Part shown: one piece after another, positions 7,988 through 16,688 of the stretch
Layout: every line of letters begins with the position of its first letter
How positions within the stretch are numbered: the stretch's first letter is position 1
NCBI GenBank assembly: GCA_913030915.1
Contig: CAJWEW010000014.1
Location: forward strand, 1 to 38,878
Reading direction: 5' to 3'
From: an uncultured Rhodobiaceae bacterium
GTDB taxonomy: Bacteria; Pseudomonadota; Alphaproteobacteria; Rhizobiales; TMED25
DNA: 38,878 nt
The notes under the pieces: generated by a model
The model's database searches: none
What the model was told of the DNA's origin: nothing
The model's input: only the letters and a program-made list of their open reading frames with translations
Position numbers and translations under genes: made by a program

Positions 7988-9037
7988 ATGTACAAACCAA
8001 ACGATATAACATACCCACTAATTTCATGGTATAAGTCCAATAAAAGGAATCTTCCTTGGAGAAATGCATTCAACCATGAAAACGCACCTTATCGGATCCT
8101 TGTTAGCGAATTTATGCTTCAGCAAACGACGGTTGCAACCGTTTTAAATTATTATGATAGATTTCTAGAAAGATGGCCTAGAAATGAGGACCTATCAAAT
8201 GCAACCGAAGATGAAGTTCTAGAAATATGGTCTGGACTCGGATATTATTCAAGAGGTATAAATTTATTAAAAACCTCAAAAATTATTTTTAATGATTACG
8301 CAAATAAAATACCAAAAAATATAGATGTACTAAAAACATTTCCTGGCATCGGCGAATACATGTCATCAGCTATTGCATCTATTGCGTATAATCTTCCCTC
8401 AAAAGCAGTTGATACAAATATTCAGAGGGTAATAACAAGGTATTATCAATTAGATTTTAAAAACGCGGTTCGTAACAGAAAGACGGTTCAGGATATCGTA
8501 TTATTATTGACTGCCAATGACTCTCCCAGAGATCTCATTCAAGGCTTGATGGATTTAGGATCATCGTTGTGCATTCCAAGATTACCACATTGCGAAAAAT
8601 GCCCGTTAAAAAAGGGGTGTCATTCATACAAAAATAGTAAATTTGAATTTACACTAAAAAAAATAAAAAAAATAATACCTCAAAGATACGGCCGCGTTTA
8701 TTTGATTGAAAGGTCTGATGGGTCATATCTCCTTGAAAAAAGAGCAGAAAATGGGCTTTTGGCAAAAACCTATCAATTTCCTACAACAGATTGGTGTGAA
8801 ACGAAGCCATTACCAGACTCTCCAAAGTCACATCAGGAGATGCAAGTTGTTGGGAAGGTCAATCATAAATTCTCACATTTTACTTTAGAATTAACAGTCA
8901 TAAAAGTCGATAATAAATCCGAAGATTTACAAAACATTGTTATGCCTGAAAATGGAATATGGAAAAAACCAAACCAACTGGATCAGTTGGGTTTATCAAG
9001 CCTGATGAGGAAGGCATCTAAATATATAGAAGTTTGA
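7988..9037 (+). CDS. mutY: Adenine DNA glycosylase MutY
   Basis: 349 residues. It removes adenine mispaired with 8-oxoguanine. Catalytic Glu41 lies in E-F-M-L-Q-Q-T, the helix-hairpin-helix is F-P-G-I-G-E-Y around 118-124, and catalytic Asp142 lies in V-D-T-N-I-Q-R-V. The [4Fe-4S] ligands Cys195, 202, 205 and 211 have the canonical C-x6-C-x2-C-x5-C spacing. The C-terminal third (from about 225) is the NUDIX-like domain that recognises 8-oxoG, with the F-S-H-F-T-L motif near 293. It diverges from the DUF721 gene and converges on ccrM with 16 bases between stops. Confidence 0.97.
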   Translation: MYKPNDITYPLISWYKSNKRNLPWRNAFNHENAPYRILVSEFMLQQTTVATVLNYYDRFLERWPRNEDLSNATEDEVLEIWSGLGYYSRGINLLKTSKIIFNDYANKIPKNIDVLKTFPGIGEYMSSAIASIAYNLPSKAVDTNIQRVITRYYQLDFKNAVRNRKTVQDIVLLLTANDSPRDLIQGLMDLGSSLCIPRLPHCEKCPLKKGCHSYKNSKFEFTLKKIKKIIPQRYGRVYLIERSDGSYLLEKRAENGLLAKTYQFPTTDWCETKPLPDSPKSHQEMQVVGKVNHKFSHFTLELTVIKVDNKSEDLQNIVMPENGIWKKPNQLDQLGLSSLMRKASKYIEV

Positions 9038-9053
9038 ATTATTTTTTTACATA

Positions 9054-10157
9054 TTATTCGACAATGGTAGACTTAATTTGTTCACGAATTTTGTCGATAG
9101 GATAAAGGCTATTATTTTCAAGGAAATGCCAATATATCCATCCATTACAACTTTCTGTCCTCTGATAATGAGCTCCAATTTTATGAATTGAACCATTAAT
9201 TTTATCAGCTTGGAGCGTTCCATCAGCTTGAACAATGGCAACGTTTTTCTTTTTTGAACAGTAAAGCTTTTCTCCAATCCCAATTAATCCTCTTTCAATG
9301 AGCGTACCGAAGGGAATTCTAACCTGATCTCTTTTGGTAGATTTTATATTTATGCTGGATGAGCAGGGATTATTAATCTTCTCTAACCTTTGCTCAGCAA
9401 TCCGAACATAATCTTTATTCCTTTCAATACCTATCCATCGTCGCCCTAATTTTTTACAAACAGCTACCGTGGTTCCGCTTCCTGAAAATGGATCAAGAAC
9501 AATCGCATTTGGATCAGATGAGGATATTAATACTCTATAAATTAAAGCTTCAGGTTTTTGTGTTGGGTGTAATTTTGCCCCATCATCATCCCGAAGGCGC
9601 TCCTTACCATTACAGATTGGGATGTGCCAGTCAGATCTCATTTGAACATCATCATTTAAGCTCTTAAGGGCGTCATAATTAAATTTATATCTCGATTTTT
9701 TGTCTTTGGCCGCCCAAATCATCGTTTCATGAGCATTTGTAAATCTTCTTCCACGAAAATGAGGCATTGGATTAGTTTTTGTCCAGATAATATCATTAAG
9801 GGTCCAGAATTCCATATTTTGCATAATGTAGCCAACTCTAAAAATATTATGATAGCTACCAATTACCCATATTGAACCTGATGGTTTTAGCAGCCTTTTA
9901 CATTCCCTTAGCCAATTGTAGGTGAAGGAATCATATGATTTAAAGTTTTCGAATTTATCCCAATCCTCACGAACAGAGTCAACATCTGAATAATCAGGTC
10001 TATAAATAGTGTCATTTAGTTGAAGATTGTATGGCGGGTCCGCAAAGATTAGATCAACTGAATTATCCGGCATTTCTCCCATTATCTCGATCGAGTCACC
10101 ATTGTATATCTTATTGGTCTGATCTGCAGATAATTCTGTAATATTTTTTTTTAGCAT
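9054..10157 (-). CDS. ccrM: CcrM-type adenine DNA methyltransferase (GANTC)
   Basis: 367 residues, a beta-class N6-adenine methyltransferase: catalytic motif IV D-P-P-Y-N-L-Q-L at 40-47 precedes the AdoMet motif D-P-F-S-G-S-G-T-T at 222-230. A C-terminal RAMA-type DNA-binding domain (about 265-367) is present, which is characteristic of CcrM. In Caulobacter and relatives CcrM methylates GANTC at the end of replication and couples replication to transcription. No restriction endonuclease gene is adjacent, so this is an orphan methyltransferase. An opening of 78 aa in another frame at 9047-9283 is a shadow. GANTC specificity is inferred from the family. Confidence 0.93.
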   Translation of the reverse strand: MLKKNITELSADQTNKIYNGDSIEIMGEMPDNSVDLIFADPPYNLQLNDTIYRPDYSDVDSVREDWDKFENFKSYDSFTYNWLRECKRLLKPSGSIWVIGSYHNIFRVGYIMQNMEFWTLNDIIWTKTNPMPHFRGRRFTNAHETMIWAAKDKKSRYKFNYDALKSLNDDVQMRSDWHIPICNGKERLRDDDGAKLHPTQKPEALIYRVLISSSDPNAIVLDPFSGSGTTVAVCKKLGRRWIGIERNKDYVRIAEQRLEKINNPCSSSINIKSTKRDQVRIPFGTLIERGLIGIGEKLYCSKKKNVAIVQADGTLQADKINGSIHKIGAHYQRTESCNGWIYWHFLENNSLYPIDKIREQIKSTIVE

Positions 10158-10220
10158 CTACATAGTTCAAATATATTTCTGAACTTATAGTTGACATCAA
10201 AAAGGTTATTATTTTCTAAA

Positions 10221-10844
10221 TTAATTTTTTTTAATCATTTCATTTACCGGACTGAATGTTTTTCTGTGAAGATCTAATACTCCATATTTTTCAATTTCCT
10301 TAATATGATGTTTTGTTGGGTAACCCTTGTGTTTACTGAAAGTATATTTTTTAAATACAAAGGAAAATTTATCCATTATCCTGTCACGTACAACCTTTGC
10401 TATGATTGATGCTGCCGCTATTGATATTGATTTTTCATCACCCTTTATAATGGGTATGTTCGCAATTTCACCACTAATCTCAAAATTTCCATCAACTAGC
10501 AATATATCAGGTTTTTTTTCTAATCTTTTATATGCTGTGTTCATTGCATATTTTGTTGCATTTAATACGTTGATAGTATCAACACATTCAACATCAGCAA
10601 CCCCAATACCTATGTAGGAATTTTTCGATATTTGTTCAAATAATAGCTCTCTGCCCGATGGTGAAATTTTTTTTGAGTCATCAATACCAGAAGGAATATT
10701 ATTTTTTTTTAAAATAACAGCGGCAGCAACAACGGGCCCTGCGATTGGCCCTCTTCCAACCTCATCCACTCCAGCGATCAGATCAAATCCTTGACTCCAC
10801 AATTTTTTTTCTATCGATAAATCCGGTTTCCTAGCTGAATTCAT
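10221..10844 (-). CDS. rnhB: Ribonuclease HII
   Basis: 207 residues. It cleaves RNA-DNA hybrids and initiates ribonucleotide excision. Catalytic acidic residues are visible: Asp27-Glu28 in A-G-V-D-E-V-G-R-G, Asp118 in L-V-D-G-N, and Asp154 in A-K-V-V-R-D. The substrate motif G-R-G and the C-terminal H-K-G-Y-P-T segment also fit. It begins 6 bases after the stop of the MoaB gene and precedes ccrM, a neighbour arrangement known from other Alphaproteobacteria. A 9-T run at 10702-10710 encodes Lys-Lys-Asn and is a slippage-prone site. Confidence 0.96.
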   Translation of the reverse strand: MNSARKPDLSIEKKLWSQGFDLIAGVDEVGRGPIAGPVVAAAVILKKNNIPSGIDDSKKISPSGRELLFEQISKNSYIGIGVADVECVDTINVLNATKYAMNTAYKRLEKKPDILLVDGNFEISGEIANIPIIKGDEKSISIAAASIIAKVVRDRIMDKFSFVFKKYTFSKHKGYPTKHHIKEIEKYGVLDLHRKTFSPVNEMIKKN

Positions 10845-10850
10845 TAAACA

Positions 10851-11381
10851 TTATTTTTCAGAGAGCCTTGGCATTATCTCAACAAGGTTGCATGGTTTGT
10901 GATTTATATTAAATTGATGAACAAGAATTTCATTCCATGCATCTTTACATGCATTTGGGGAGCCCGGCAAACAAAATATGAATACATTATTATAAATTCC
11001 TCCCAATGCTCTTGATTGGATTGTCGATGTCCCAATCTTTGAGGAGCTTATTTGGTGGAATAGAGTGGAGAAGCCACTGATTTCTTTATCAAGTAGTGGC
11101 AGAATGGCGTCAGGCGTCACATCTCTGCCTGTTAATCCGGTCCCACCAGTTGTTATTATTGCATCAAAGTTATTTGTACTTACCCATTCTTTTATTATGT
11201 CTTGAATTTCTTTTATTTCGTCAGGGATAATTCGCCTGGCAAATAAACAATGTTTTGCGTCATTTATCGCCTGTGATAAGAAGTCTCCTGATTTGTCATT
11301 TGTTTCATTCCGAGTATCGGATACAGTTATCACACCTATATTTAGGCTAATGAAAGTATTTTCATTGTCGACTGTCATCAA
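10851..11381 (-). CDS. moaB: MoaB/Mog-type molybdopterin adenylyltransferase-like protein
   Basis: 176 residues of the MoCF_biosynth fold. The motifs are I-G-V-I-T-V-S-D-T-R at 15-24, then T-T-G-G-T-G-L-T-G-R-D (77-87) and C-L-P-G-S-P-N-A near 147, the molybdopterin-binding elements. The family prepares or adenylylates molybdopterin during molybdenum cofactor synthesis. Some MoaB proteins have no proven role, so the reaction is not certain. It lies between the uracil-DNA glycosylase gene (13 bases) and rnhB (6 bases), with no other Moco gene in the window. Confidence 0.9.
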   Translation of the reverse strand: MMTVDNENTFISLNIGVITVSDTRNETNDKSGDFLSQAINDAKHCLFARRIIPDEIKEIQDIIKEWVSTNNFDAIITTGGTGLTGRDVTPDAILPLLDKEISGFSTLFHQISSSKIGTSTIQSRALGGIYNNVFIFCLPGSPNACKDAWNEILVHQFNINHKPCNLVEIMPRLSEK

Positions 11382-11394
11382 TTATCACTCATAG

Positions 11395-12099
11395 TTATCT
11401 AATTTCATTTGCAATTATTTTTAAATCCTCCCAAGCAAGCCGTTTGAGCGAAGGCTGTTTTATTAGTGCCTTTGGATGGAATAGGGGAAATATCGGGATA
11501 TTCATTTTTTCATTATTGAGAACCTTTCCTCGTGAGTCAATAAAGTTAACTTCTCTTCCCATGAGTGCGCTTAATGCCAAGTCTCCAAGAGAAATAATAT
11601 ATTTTGGTGCTAACAATTCTATAATTTTATGAAAAAAAGGTTTGCACTTATCTATCTCATTTAAAGTTGGTCTTCTATCTCCGGGCGTTCGCCAAAAGAA
11701 TGTATTTATTATTGCGTTTTCTTCAAGGACAACATTAATCGCCCCAAGCATCTTAACTAATAAATTCTTGCAATCATCAGCCAGTATATTATTGGATTGA
11801 TCCTCTTCCTCAGAATTCGGAAAGTCATTTACTATCAATATTTCAGGATGCAGACTGCCTTGATGTAAGTGAGTATGTTTTGAATATATTTTCAAGTCTG
11901 ATACATCACATTGATCAATATATTCCATCAAACCTCGAACTGTTTTTACATCCTCTAGATCATTTTTTTTATGTGCTTTATCATGATCTATACCTGAGCG
12001 CTCCTCTAATACGTATTTTTTTTGGTTATTTTCAAGAACGAAGTTGATGTTCTCATCAATATACCAATTAAGTAAAACAATTTTTTCTAAATTATTCAT
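11395..12099 (-). CDS. Divergent uracil-DNA glycosylase superfamily protein (family 4-like)
   Basis: 234 residues. The middle and C-terminus fit the alphaproteobacterial family 4-like UDG: F-F-W-R-T-P-G-D-R-R-P-T (134-145), then a core helix ending S-L-G-D-L-A, and F-H-P-K-A-L-I-K-Q-P near 207-216, which corresponds to the usual H-P-x-Y-L-L-R-Q-P element. The N-terminus N-W-Y-I-D also matches. However, the uracil-binding G-E-A-P-G-x-x-E-D motif is replaced by N-D-F-P-N-S-E-E-E-D (91-100), and only three Cys remain (64, 110, 152) with no C-x2-C pair, so an Fe-S cluster is doubtful. It starts the minus-strand run to moaB, rnhB and ccrM. Activity on uracil is uncertain. Confidence 0.75.
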   Translation of the reverse strand: MNNLEKIVLLNWYIDENINFVLENNQKKYVLEERSGIDHDKAHKKNDLEDVKTVRGLMEYIDQCDVSDLKIYSKHTHLHQGSLHPEILIVNDFPNSEEEDQSNNILADDCKNLLVKMLGAINVVLEENAIINTFFWRTPGDRRPTLNEIDKCKPFFHKIIELLAPKYIISLGDLALSALMGREVNFIDSRGKVLNNEKMNIPIFPLFHPKALIKQPSLKRLAWEDLKIIANEIR

Positions 12100-12212
12100 A
12101 AGTCATAGGTTTTGTTAAGATTTTTTGTTTAATTGTATCTATTAATAGTACAAAAATACAATGATTAATGTTAATAATAGTAAGTTATTAATAGAAAGAG
12201 TTAACAACACGA

Positions 12213-13871
12213 ATGCAGGAAGAAAATACAAGAGAGTCTATAGAGGTTGATGTACTCATTATCGGTGCTGGACCGGCTGGGTTAGCCACGGCAATAAAGT
12301 TGAAAACTGAGGCAAATAAAAATAATCAAGAAATAAATATTGTTGTCCTTGAGAAAGGCTCAGAAGTTGGTGCACATATACTCTCAGGTGCGGTGATAGA
12401 TCCGATTGGCCTGGATATGCTTCTTCCAAATTGGAAAGAACTTGATCCGCCGGATATGAGTGAAGTGATTGACGACAGATTTTATATTTTAGGACCAGCT
12501 GGTAGCCTAAGAATACCTAACTTTTTTTTCCCAAGACTGATGTCGAATCACAATTGTTTTGCGACAAGCCTCTCAAATGTAGTCAAATGGTTAGGGGGTA
12601 TTGCTCAGTCTCTGGGAGTTGAAGTTTATCCCGGATTTCCGGCATCTGAAATAATTTACAAAGATGACAGAGTTGCGGGAGTTATTACTGGTGACTTTGG
12701 TATTTCAAAAAATGGAGATAAAAAGGACTCTTTTATGCAAGGAATGGAAATCAGAGCTAAATATACAGTATTTGCAGAGGGTGCGCGCGGACATTTAACA
12801 AAGAAAGTTATTGAAAAATTTCAACTCGATAAAGATGCAGATTTCCAAAAATATGGTATTGGACTAAAAGAGCTGTGGGAAATCCCAGAAGAGAATCATA
12901 AACCTGGTTTAGTGCAGCATACTATGGGGTGGCCTCTTGATAATAAAACAGGTGGCGGATCATTCATGTATCATTTTGGAAAAAACCTAGTTTCAATTGG
13001 TTTTGTTGTTCACCTGAATTATAAAAATCCATCACTATCTCCATTCGAAGAATTCCAGAGATATAAAACACACCCAATCATAAAAGATATGTTGATCGGT
13101 GGTAAGAGACTCTCATATGGGGCGAGAGTTATAAGTGAAGGTGGATACCAATCAGTTCCAAAACTTACATTTCCGGGTGGTTTGCTAGTTGGGTGTGCTG
13201 CAGGCTTTGTGAATGTTCCAAGAATTAAAGGCTCACACAATGCAATAGTCAGCGGTGTTTTAGCTGCTGATGCATTACTTGCGAGTTTCACCACAAAAAA
13301 CACATTGGAAGAATTAGTTAGTTACCAGGATATGTATAATAAAAGCTCCATTGCCAAAGAATTATCAAAAGTAAAGAATGTAAAACCATTATGGTCTAAA
13401 TTTGGTACTTTGATTGGTGTGGCCTTGGGTGGTATAGATATGTGGTTAAGAGATCTTGGTATTAATATACCATTTACAATGTCTCACAAAAAGCCAGATC
13501 ATCTGACATTACAAAGAAAATCTGGATCAAAGAAAATAGAATACCCAAAGGCGGATGGAGTTTACTCATTCGACAGGCTTTCATCGGTATATCTATCATC
13601 TACCAATCATGAAGAAGATCAACCTGTTCATTTGAATGTAGGTAATATTGATATGCAAACTTCAAGTGAATATCATGATTATGGTGGACCATCAGCAAAT
13701 TACTGTCCGGCAGGTGTGTATGAGTGGATACTAGAGGGCGAAAGCCCAAGATTTCAGATAAATGCTCAAAATTGCGTGCACTGTAAAACTTGTGATATAA
13801 AAGACCCAAATCAGAATATTAATTGGCAGGTGCCTGAGGGAGGTGGTGGACCAAATTACTCCAATATGTAA
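12213..13871 (+). CDS. Electron transfer flavoprotein-ubiquinone oxidoreductase
   Basis: 552 residues, typical for ETF-QO. It passes electrons from reduced ETF to ubiquinone at the inner membrane, linking acyl-CoA and N-methyl dehydrogenases to respiration. The FAD dinucleotide motif G-A-G-P-A-G is at 18-23. The C-terminal [4Fe-4S] site comprises Cys498 (Y-C-P-A-G-V-Y) and Cys521, Cys524 and Cys527 in C-V-H-C-K-T-C-D-I-K-D-P. A hydrophobic membrane-associated segment lies mid-protein, as in the family. ETF subunit genes are not in the window. IspE follows 18 bases later on the same strand, an unrelated function. Confidence 0.97.
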   Translation: MQEENTRESIEVDVLIIGAGPAGLATAIKLKTEANKNNQEINIVVLEKGSEVGAHILSGAVIDPIGLDMLLPNWKELDPPDMSEVIDDRFYILGPAGSLRIPNFFFPRLMSNHNCFATSLSNVVKWLGGIAQSLGVEVYPGFPASEIIYKDDRVAGVITGDFGISKNGDKKDSFMQGMEIRAKYTVFAEGARGHLTKKVIEKFQLDKDADFQKYGIGLKELWEIPEENHKPGLVQHTMGWPLDNKTGGGSFMYHFGKNLVSIGFVVHLNYKNPSLSPFEEFQRYKTHPIIKDMLIGGKRLSYGARVISEGGYQSVPKLTFPGGLLVGCAAGFVNVPRIKGSHNAIVSGVLAADALLASFTTKNTLEELVSYQDMYNKSSIAKELSKVKNVKPLWSKFGTLIGVALGGIDMWLRDLGINIPFTMSHKKPDHLTLQRKSGSKKIEYPKADGVYSFDRLSSVYLSSTNHEEDQPVHLNVGNIDMQTSSEYHDYGGPSANYCPAGVYEWILEGESPRFQINAQNCVHCKTCDIKDPNQNINWQVPEGGGGPNYSNM

Positions 13872-13889
13872 TATTACCACTAGTGAATC

Positions 13890-14744
13890 ATGTCATCAAA
13901 AGTAATTTTGCGGGCTAACGCTAAAATTAACTTAACCCTCGATATACTTCGAAAACGATCTGACAATTATCATGATATTCAGGGTTATGTGGCCTTTCTG
14001 AACTTACATGATGAGTTAATAATTAATCGCTCTGAGAAATTATCAGTCAGCTTTGATAATCCTTTTCATGAGAATATTTCCACAAAATCCAATACAATAA
14101 TTAAATTACACAGCTACCTCTGCAATTATTTCCCAAATTTGGGTCAATATGAAGTTCATGTGAAGAAAAAAATTCCAATTTCCGCAGGTCTGGGTGGTGG
14201 CTCCTGCGACGCTGCAGCTTTTATGAGATATCTTATCAGTAATCGAGAAATAAATATGGACCGAATTAACATCGAATCATTAGCAAGAAATGTGGGTGCA
14301 GATGTACCATGCTGCTTACTAAATGGGCCATCTTTCATTTCTGGTGTAGGTGAAGTTATTCAACGTATAAAATTAACTGATACATACTATTGTCTTCTTG
14401 TGAATCCTCAAATACCTATTTCAACATCTAAAATCTATGAAAAGATCAGCATCAATGGGTTAGAGGCTTTGCACACAAAAAATTTCATACCCAACCCTTC
14501 AATTGATCACATTATTAAAGGCAAGAACGACTTTGAGCAGATAATTATTCAAGATTATCCCACAATAGGAGAGATAATAAGCAACCTCACAAAAGCCAAG
14601 GGTTGTATTTTAGCTAGAATGACCGGGAGTGGATCTACGTGCTTTGGTTTTTTTTCAAAGCAAGAGGATATGTCAAAATGTAAAAAGAATTTTGAAGAAA
14701 TGTATCCAAAATTCTGGATTATGGAGACGAAGTTATTAAACTAG
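13890..14744 (+). CDS. ispE: 4-diphosphocytidyl-2-C-methyl-D-erythritol kinase
   Basis: 284 residues, GHMP kinase fold. The N-terminal A-N-A-K-I-N-L (9-15) carries the conserved substrate Lys12, and the ATP loop P-I-S-A-G-L-G-G-G-S-C-D-A-A-A spans 96-110. The usual Ser-Ser is Ser-Cys here. A third GHMP motif, M-T-G-S-G-S-T-C-F-G, lies near 247-256. It phosphorylates CDP-methylerythritol in the MEP isoprenoid pathway, the same pathway as dxs in this window. Its stop is interlocked with that of the convergent polyprenyl synthase in a shared CTAG at 14741-14744. Confidence 0.96.
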   Translation: MSSKVILRANAKINLTLDILRKRSDNYHDIQGYVAFLNLHDELIINRSEKLSVSFDNPFHENISTKSNTIIKLHSYLCNYFPNLGQYEVHVKKKIPISAGLGGGSCDAAAFMRYLISNREINMDRINIESLARNVGADVPCCLLNGPSFISGVGEVIQRIKLTDTYYCLLVNPQIPISTSKIYEKISINGLEALHTKNFIPNPSIDHIIKGKNDFEQIIIQDYPTIGEIISNLTKAKGCILARMTGSGSTCFGFFSKQEDMSKCKKNFEEMYPKFWIMETKLLN

Positions 14745-15733
14745 CTATCTCTTGTATAGGAGAAGTACACGGCCTCTTCCAAGGCACTTTTCATCTCTGA
14801 GTCTGCGAAATTTTCTAGACAATTCAGGGCTTTCTCACCGTATTTCTTTGCCTCAGCGAGTGTTTTCTCAAACCCCTTCTTTTTATCGATCAACTCAAGA
14901 GCAGATTTAAAGTCATTTGCGTTTTTATTTTTTTTATTTATCAACCTTTCCCATAGTTTTCTCTCTTCTTCATTTGATTTTTCATATGAAACAATTATGG
15001 GATAAGTGACCTTTCCTTCAAAAAAATCATCACCAATATCTTTTCCAATATTATCAATTGTAGAGGTATAATCTAGGGCATCGTCTGATAATTGAAATGC
15101 AATACCAAGATATGATCCAAAATCCCTCAAGATCTCAGCAGTTTCTATACTGGAGTCTGAAATTATTGCGCCTATTTCTGACGCAGCGCTAAATAATTTT
15201 GCAGTTTTATAATTTATGATCTGAAAGTACATTTCAGGTGTAATCGTTAAGTGACTGGAGTAAACTAATTGCATTACCTCCCCTTCAGCAATAACTGTAG
15301 CCGCATTTGAGAGAACTTCTAGTGCTTTTATTGATTGTGCCTCAACCATCATCTTAAATGCCTCGCCCAGTAAATAATCACCAACAAGCACGCTTGCCTC
15401 GTTTCCCCAAAGCATTCTTGCTGCGATCTTACCCCTCCTCATTTCACTATCATCAACAACATCATCGTGAAGTAATGTTGCGGTATGCATGAACTCAACA
15501 CCCGCAGCCAAGGGAATATAATAATTATTTTTACACTCGCATAATTTACTCGAAGCTATGGTTAGCATAGGCCTTAAGCGTTTGCCCCCAGATGAAATAA
15601 GATACTGTGATACTTTTGGAATCATATCTGTATTAGATATAGTCCTCTGAATAATTAGATCATTGACAAGCCCCATATCTTTTTTTGTAAGAGATATGAG
15701 TTCTTCAATTCCATATTTTTTTTGCAGTGCCAT
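14741..15733 (-). CDS. ispB: Long-chain polyprenyl diphosphate synthase (octa/decaprenyl type)
   Basis: 330 residues from ATG 15733. The open frame continues upstream to 16057, but that extension runs antisense through the TrmN6-like gene and lacks family similarity. The first Asp-rich motif is D-D-V-V-D-D (90-95) and the second D-D-A-L-D (217-221), both typical of trans-prenyltransferases. A small residue (Ala85) at position -5 from the first motif permits a long product, consistent with the side chain of ubiquinone. K-R-L-R-P (51-55) binds diphosphate. It diverges from the methyltransferase gene (73-base gap) and converges on ispE with overlapping stops. The exact chain length is not known. 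Confidence 0.92.
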   Translation of the reverse strand: MALQKKYGIEELISLTKKDMGLVNDLIIQRTISNTDMIPKVSQYLISSGGKRLRPMLTIASSKLCECKNNYYIPLAAGVEFMHTATLLHDDVVDDSEMRRGKIAARMLWGNEASVLVGDYLLGEAFKMMVEAQSIKALEVLSNAATVIAEGEVMQLVYSSHLTITPEMYFQIINYKTAKLFSAASEIGAIISDSSIETAEILRDFGSYLGIAFQLSDDALDYTSTIDNIGKDIGDDFFEGKVTYPIIVSYEKSNEEERKLWERLINKKNKNANDFKSALELIDKKKGFEKTLAEAKKYGEKALNCLENFADSEMKSALEEAVYFSYTRDS

Positions 15734-15806
15734 AAATCTGTTTTTTTGTTTACATAAGGTATAAATTATTTTTTGATATAAATAAATAAATTTAGATTGT
15801 GTATGC

Positions 15807-16604
15807 ATGTCGAAGATAAAAAAGATTACTCTTCCAACAAGTGTGGATAAATTTCTCGATGGGAAAATTATAATAGAACAGCTTGTGGATGGCGGTCGAT
15901 CCAATACAGATACAATACTTCTATCAGCGGCTGTTCCAGTAGGTCCTGGCTTTAAAGTACTTGATGTAGGTGTTGGTAATGGAACGTCATCAATTGCTTT
16001 AGGATCGAACTTTAAGGATATAACAATCATTGGAATTGATAATGATCCAATAAACATACAGCTCGCAACTAGGAATGTTGCGCTAAATAAGTTAGAAGGC
16101 AGTATCCATATAAAACATGTCGATATACTAAAAAAGAATTTATCATTTAATATTGGTAATGAAAAAAATCTAAAATTTGACTCGATATTTATGAATCCTC
16201 CTTATTTTGATATAGAAACTGTCAATGAATCAAAATCTCATTACCAAAACATAACCAAATATCATGATGGATCTAATCTTGATGAGTGGATAAACAACTC
16301 TCTTAAATTATTAAAATTTAAAGGCACAATTACAATGATTAATAAAATTGAAAATCTAAACCGTATTATTTGCCTGTTGTCTGGTCTTGGTAGCATTACC
16401 ATATTACCTTTAATTTCAAATATGAATGGTGAAGTACAACGTTTTATTCTGAGTTTTAGGAAAGGATCTAATGCAAAAACAAGAGTCCTACGCCAAGTTG
16501 TTTTACATCAAGAAAGTGGGTCTTTCAGCGACAGGGTTGAAGACACGTTAAGAGGCAGGGCACGTATTGATCTAACCCAATCTGATTATTTTTATCAAAT
16601 CTAG
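15807..16604 (+). CDS. TrmN6-like N6-adenine methyltransferase (tRNA1(Val) A37 type)
   Basis: 265 residues, Rossmann-fold AdoMet methyltransferase. The AdoMet loop L-D-V-G-V-G-N-G spans 52-59, the acidic end of strand 2 is Asp78 (G-I-D-N-D), and the catalytic N-P-P-Y is at 130-133. The upstream T-D-T-I-L-L-S-A-A (34-42) matches the TrmN6 position before motif I. The family methylates A37 of tRNA1(Val) in E. coli. A substrate elsewhere in rRNA or protein is possible. A second in-frame choice of start is not evident; an ATG at 15803 is out of frame. The position between polyprenyl synthase and glyQ is common in Alphaproteobacteria. Confidence 0.82.
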   Translation: MSKIKKITLPTSVDKFLDGKIIIEQLVDGGRSNTDTILLSAAVPVGPGFKVLDVGVGNGTSSIALGSNFKDITIIGIDNDPINIQLATRNVALNKLEGSIHIKHVDILKKNLSFNIGNEKNLKFDSIFMNPPYFDIETVNESKSHYQNITKYHDGSNLDEWINNSLKLLKFKGTITMINKIENLNRIICLLSGLGSITILPLISNMNGEVQRFILSFRKGSNAKTRVLRQVVLHQESGSFSDRVEDTLRGRARIDLTQSDYFYQI

Positions 16605-16612
16605 TAAAATAC

Positions 16613-16646
16613 AAAAAAAAATTGTATGGTAATTACAAATTTTTTT
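16613..16646 (+). terminator. Candidate weak intrinsic terminator after the TrmN6-like gene
   Basis: An A run (16613-16621) leads into TTGTA (16622-16626), a 7-base loop, TACAA (16634-16638), one unpaired A and seven T (16640-16646). The A and T runs can extend the stem with one bulge. The stem has no more than two G-C pairs, so it would be weak. It lies 8 bases after the stop of the methyltransferase and 42 bases before glyQ. It is the only stem followed by a T run that I noticed between genes. Confidence 0.35.
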
Positions 16647-16688
16647 ATATAGATATAGACGAACTTAATACGAATTATTGACTGAAAA

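Noticed and set aside
9047..9283. 78-residue minus-strand opening in another frame at the end of ccrM
   Set aside because: It lies within the CcrM RAMA domain coding sequence in a different frame and shows no motif.
15734..16057. N-terminal extension of the polyprenyl synthase frame by 108 residues
   Set aside because: It lies antisense to the TrmN6-like gene, its sequence has no family counterpart, and the family start fits ATG 15733.
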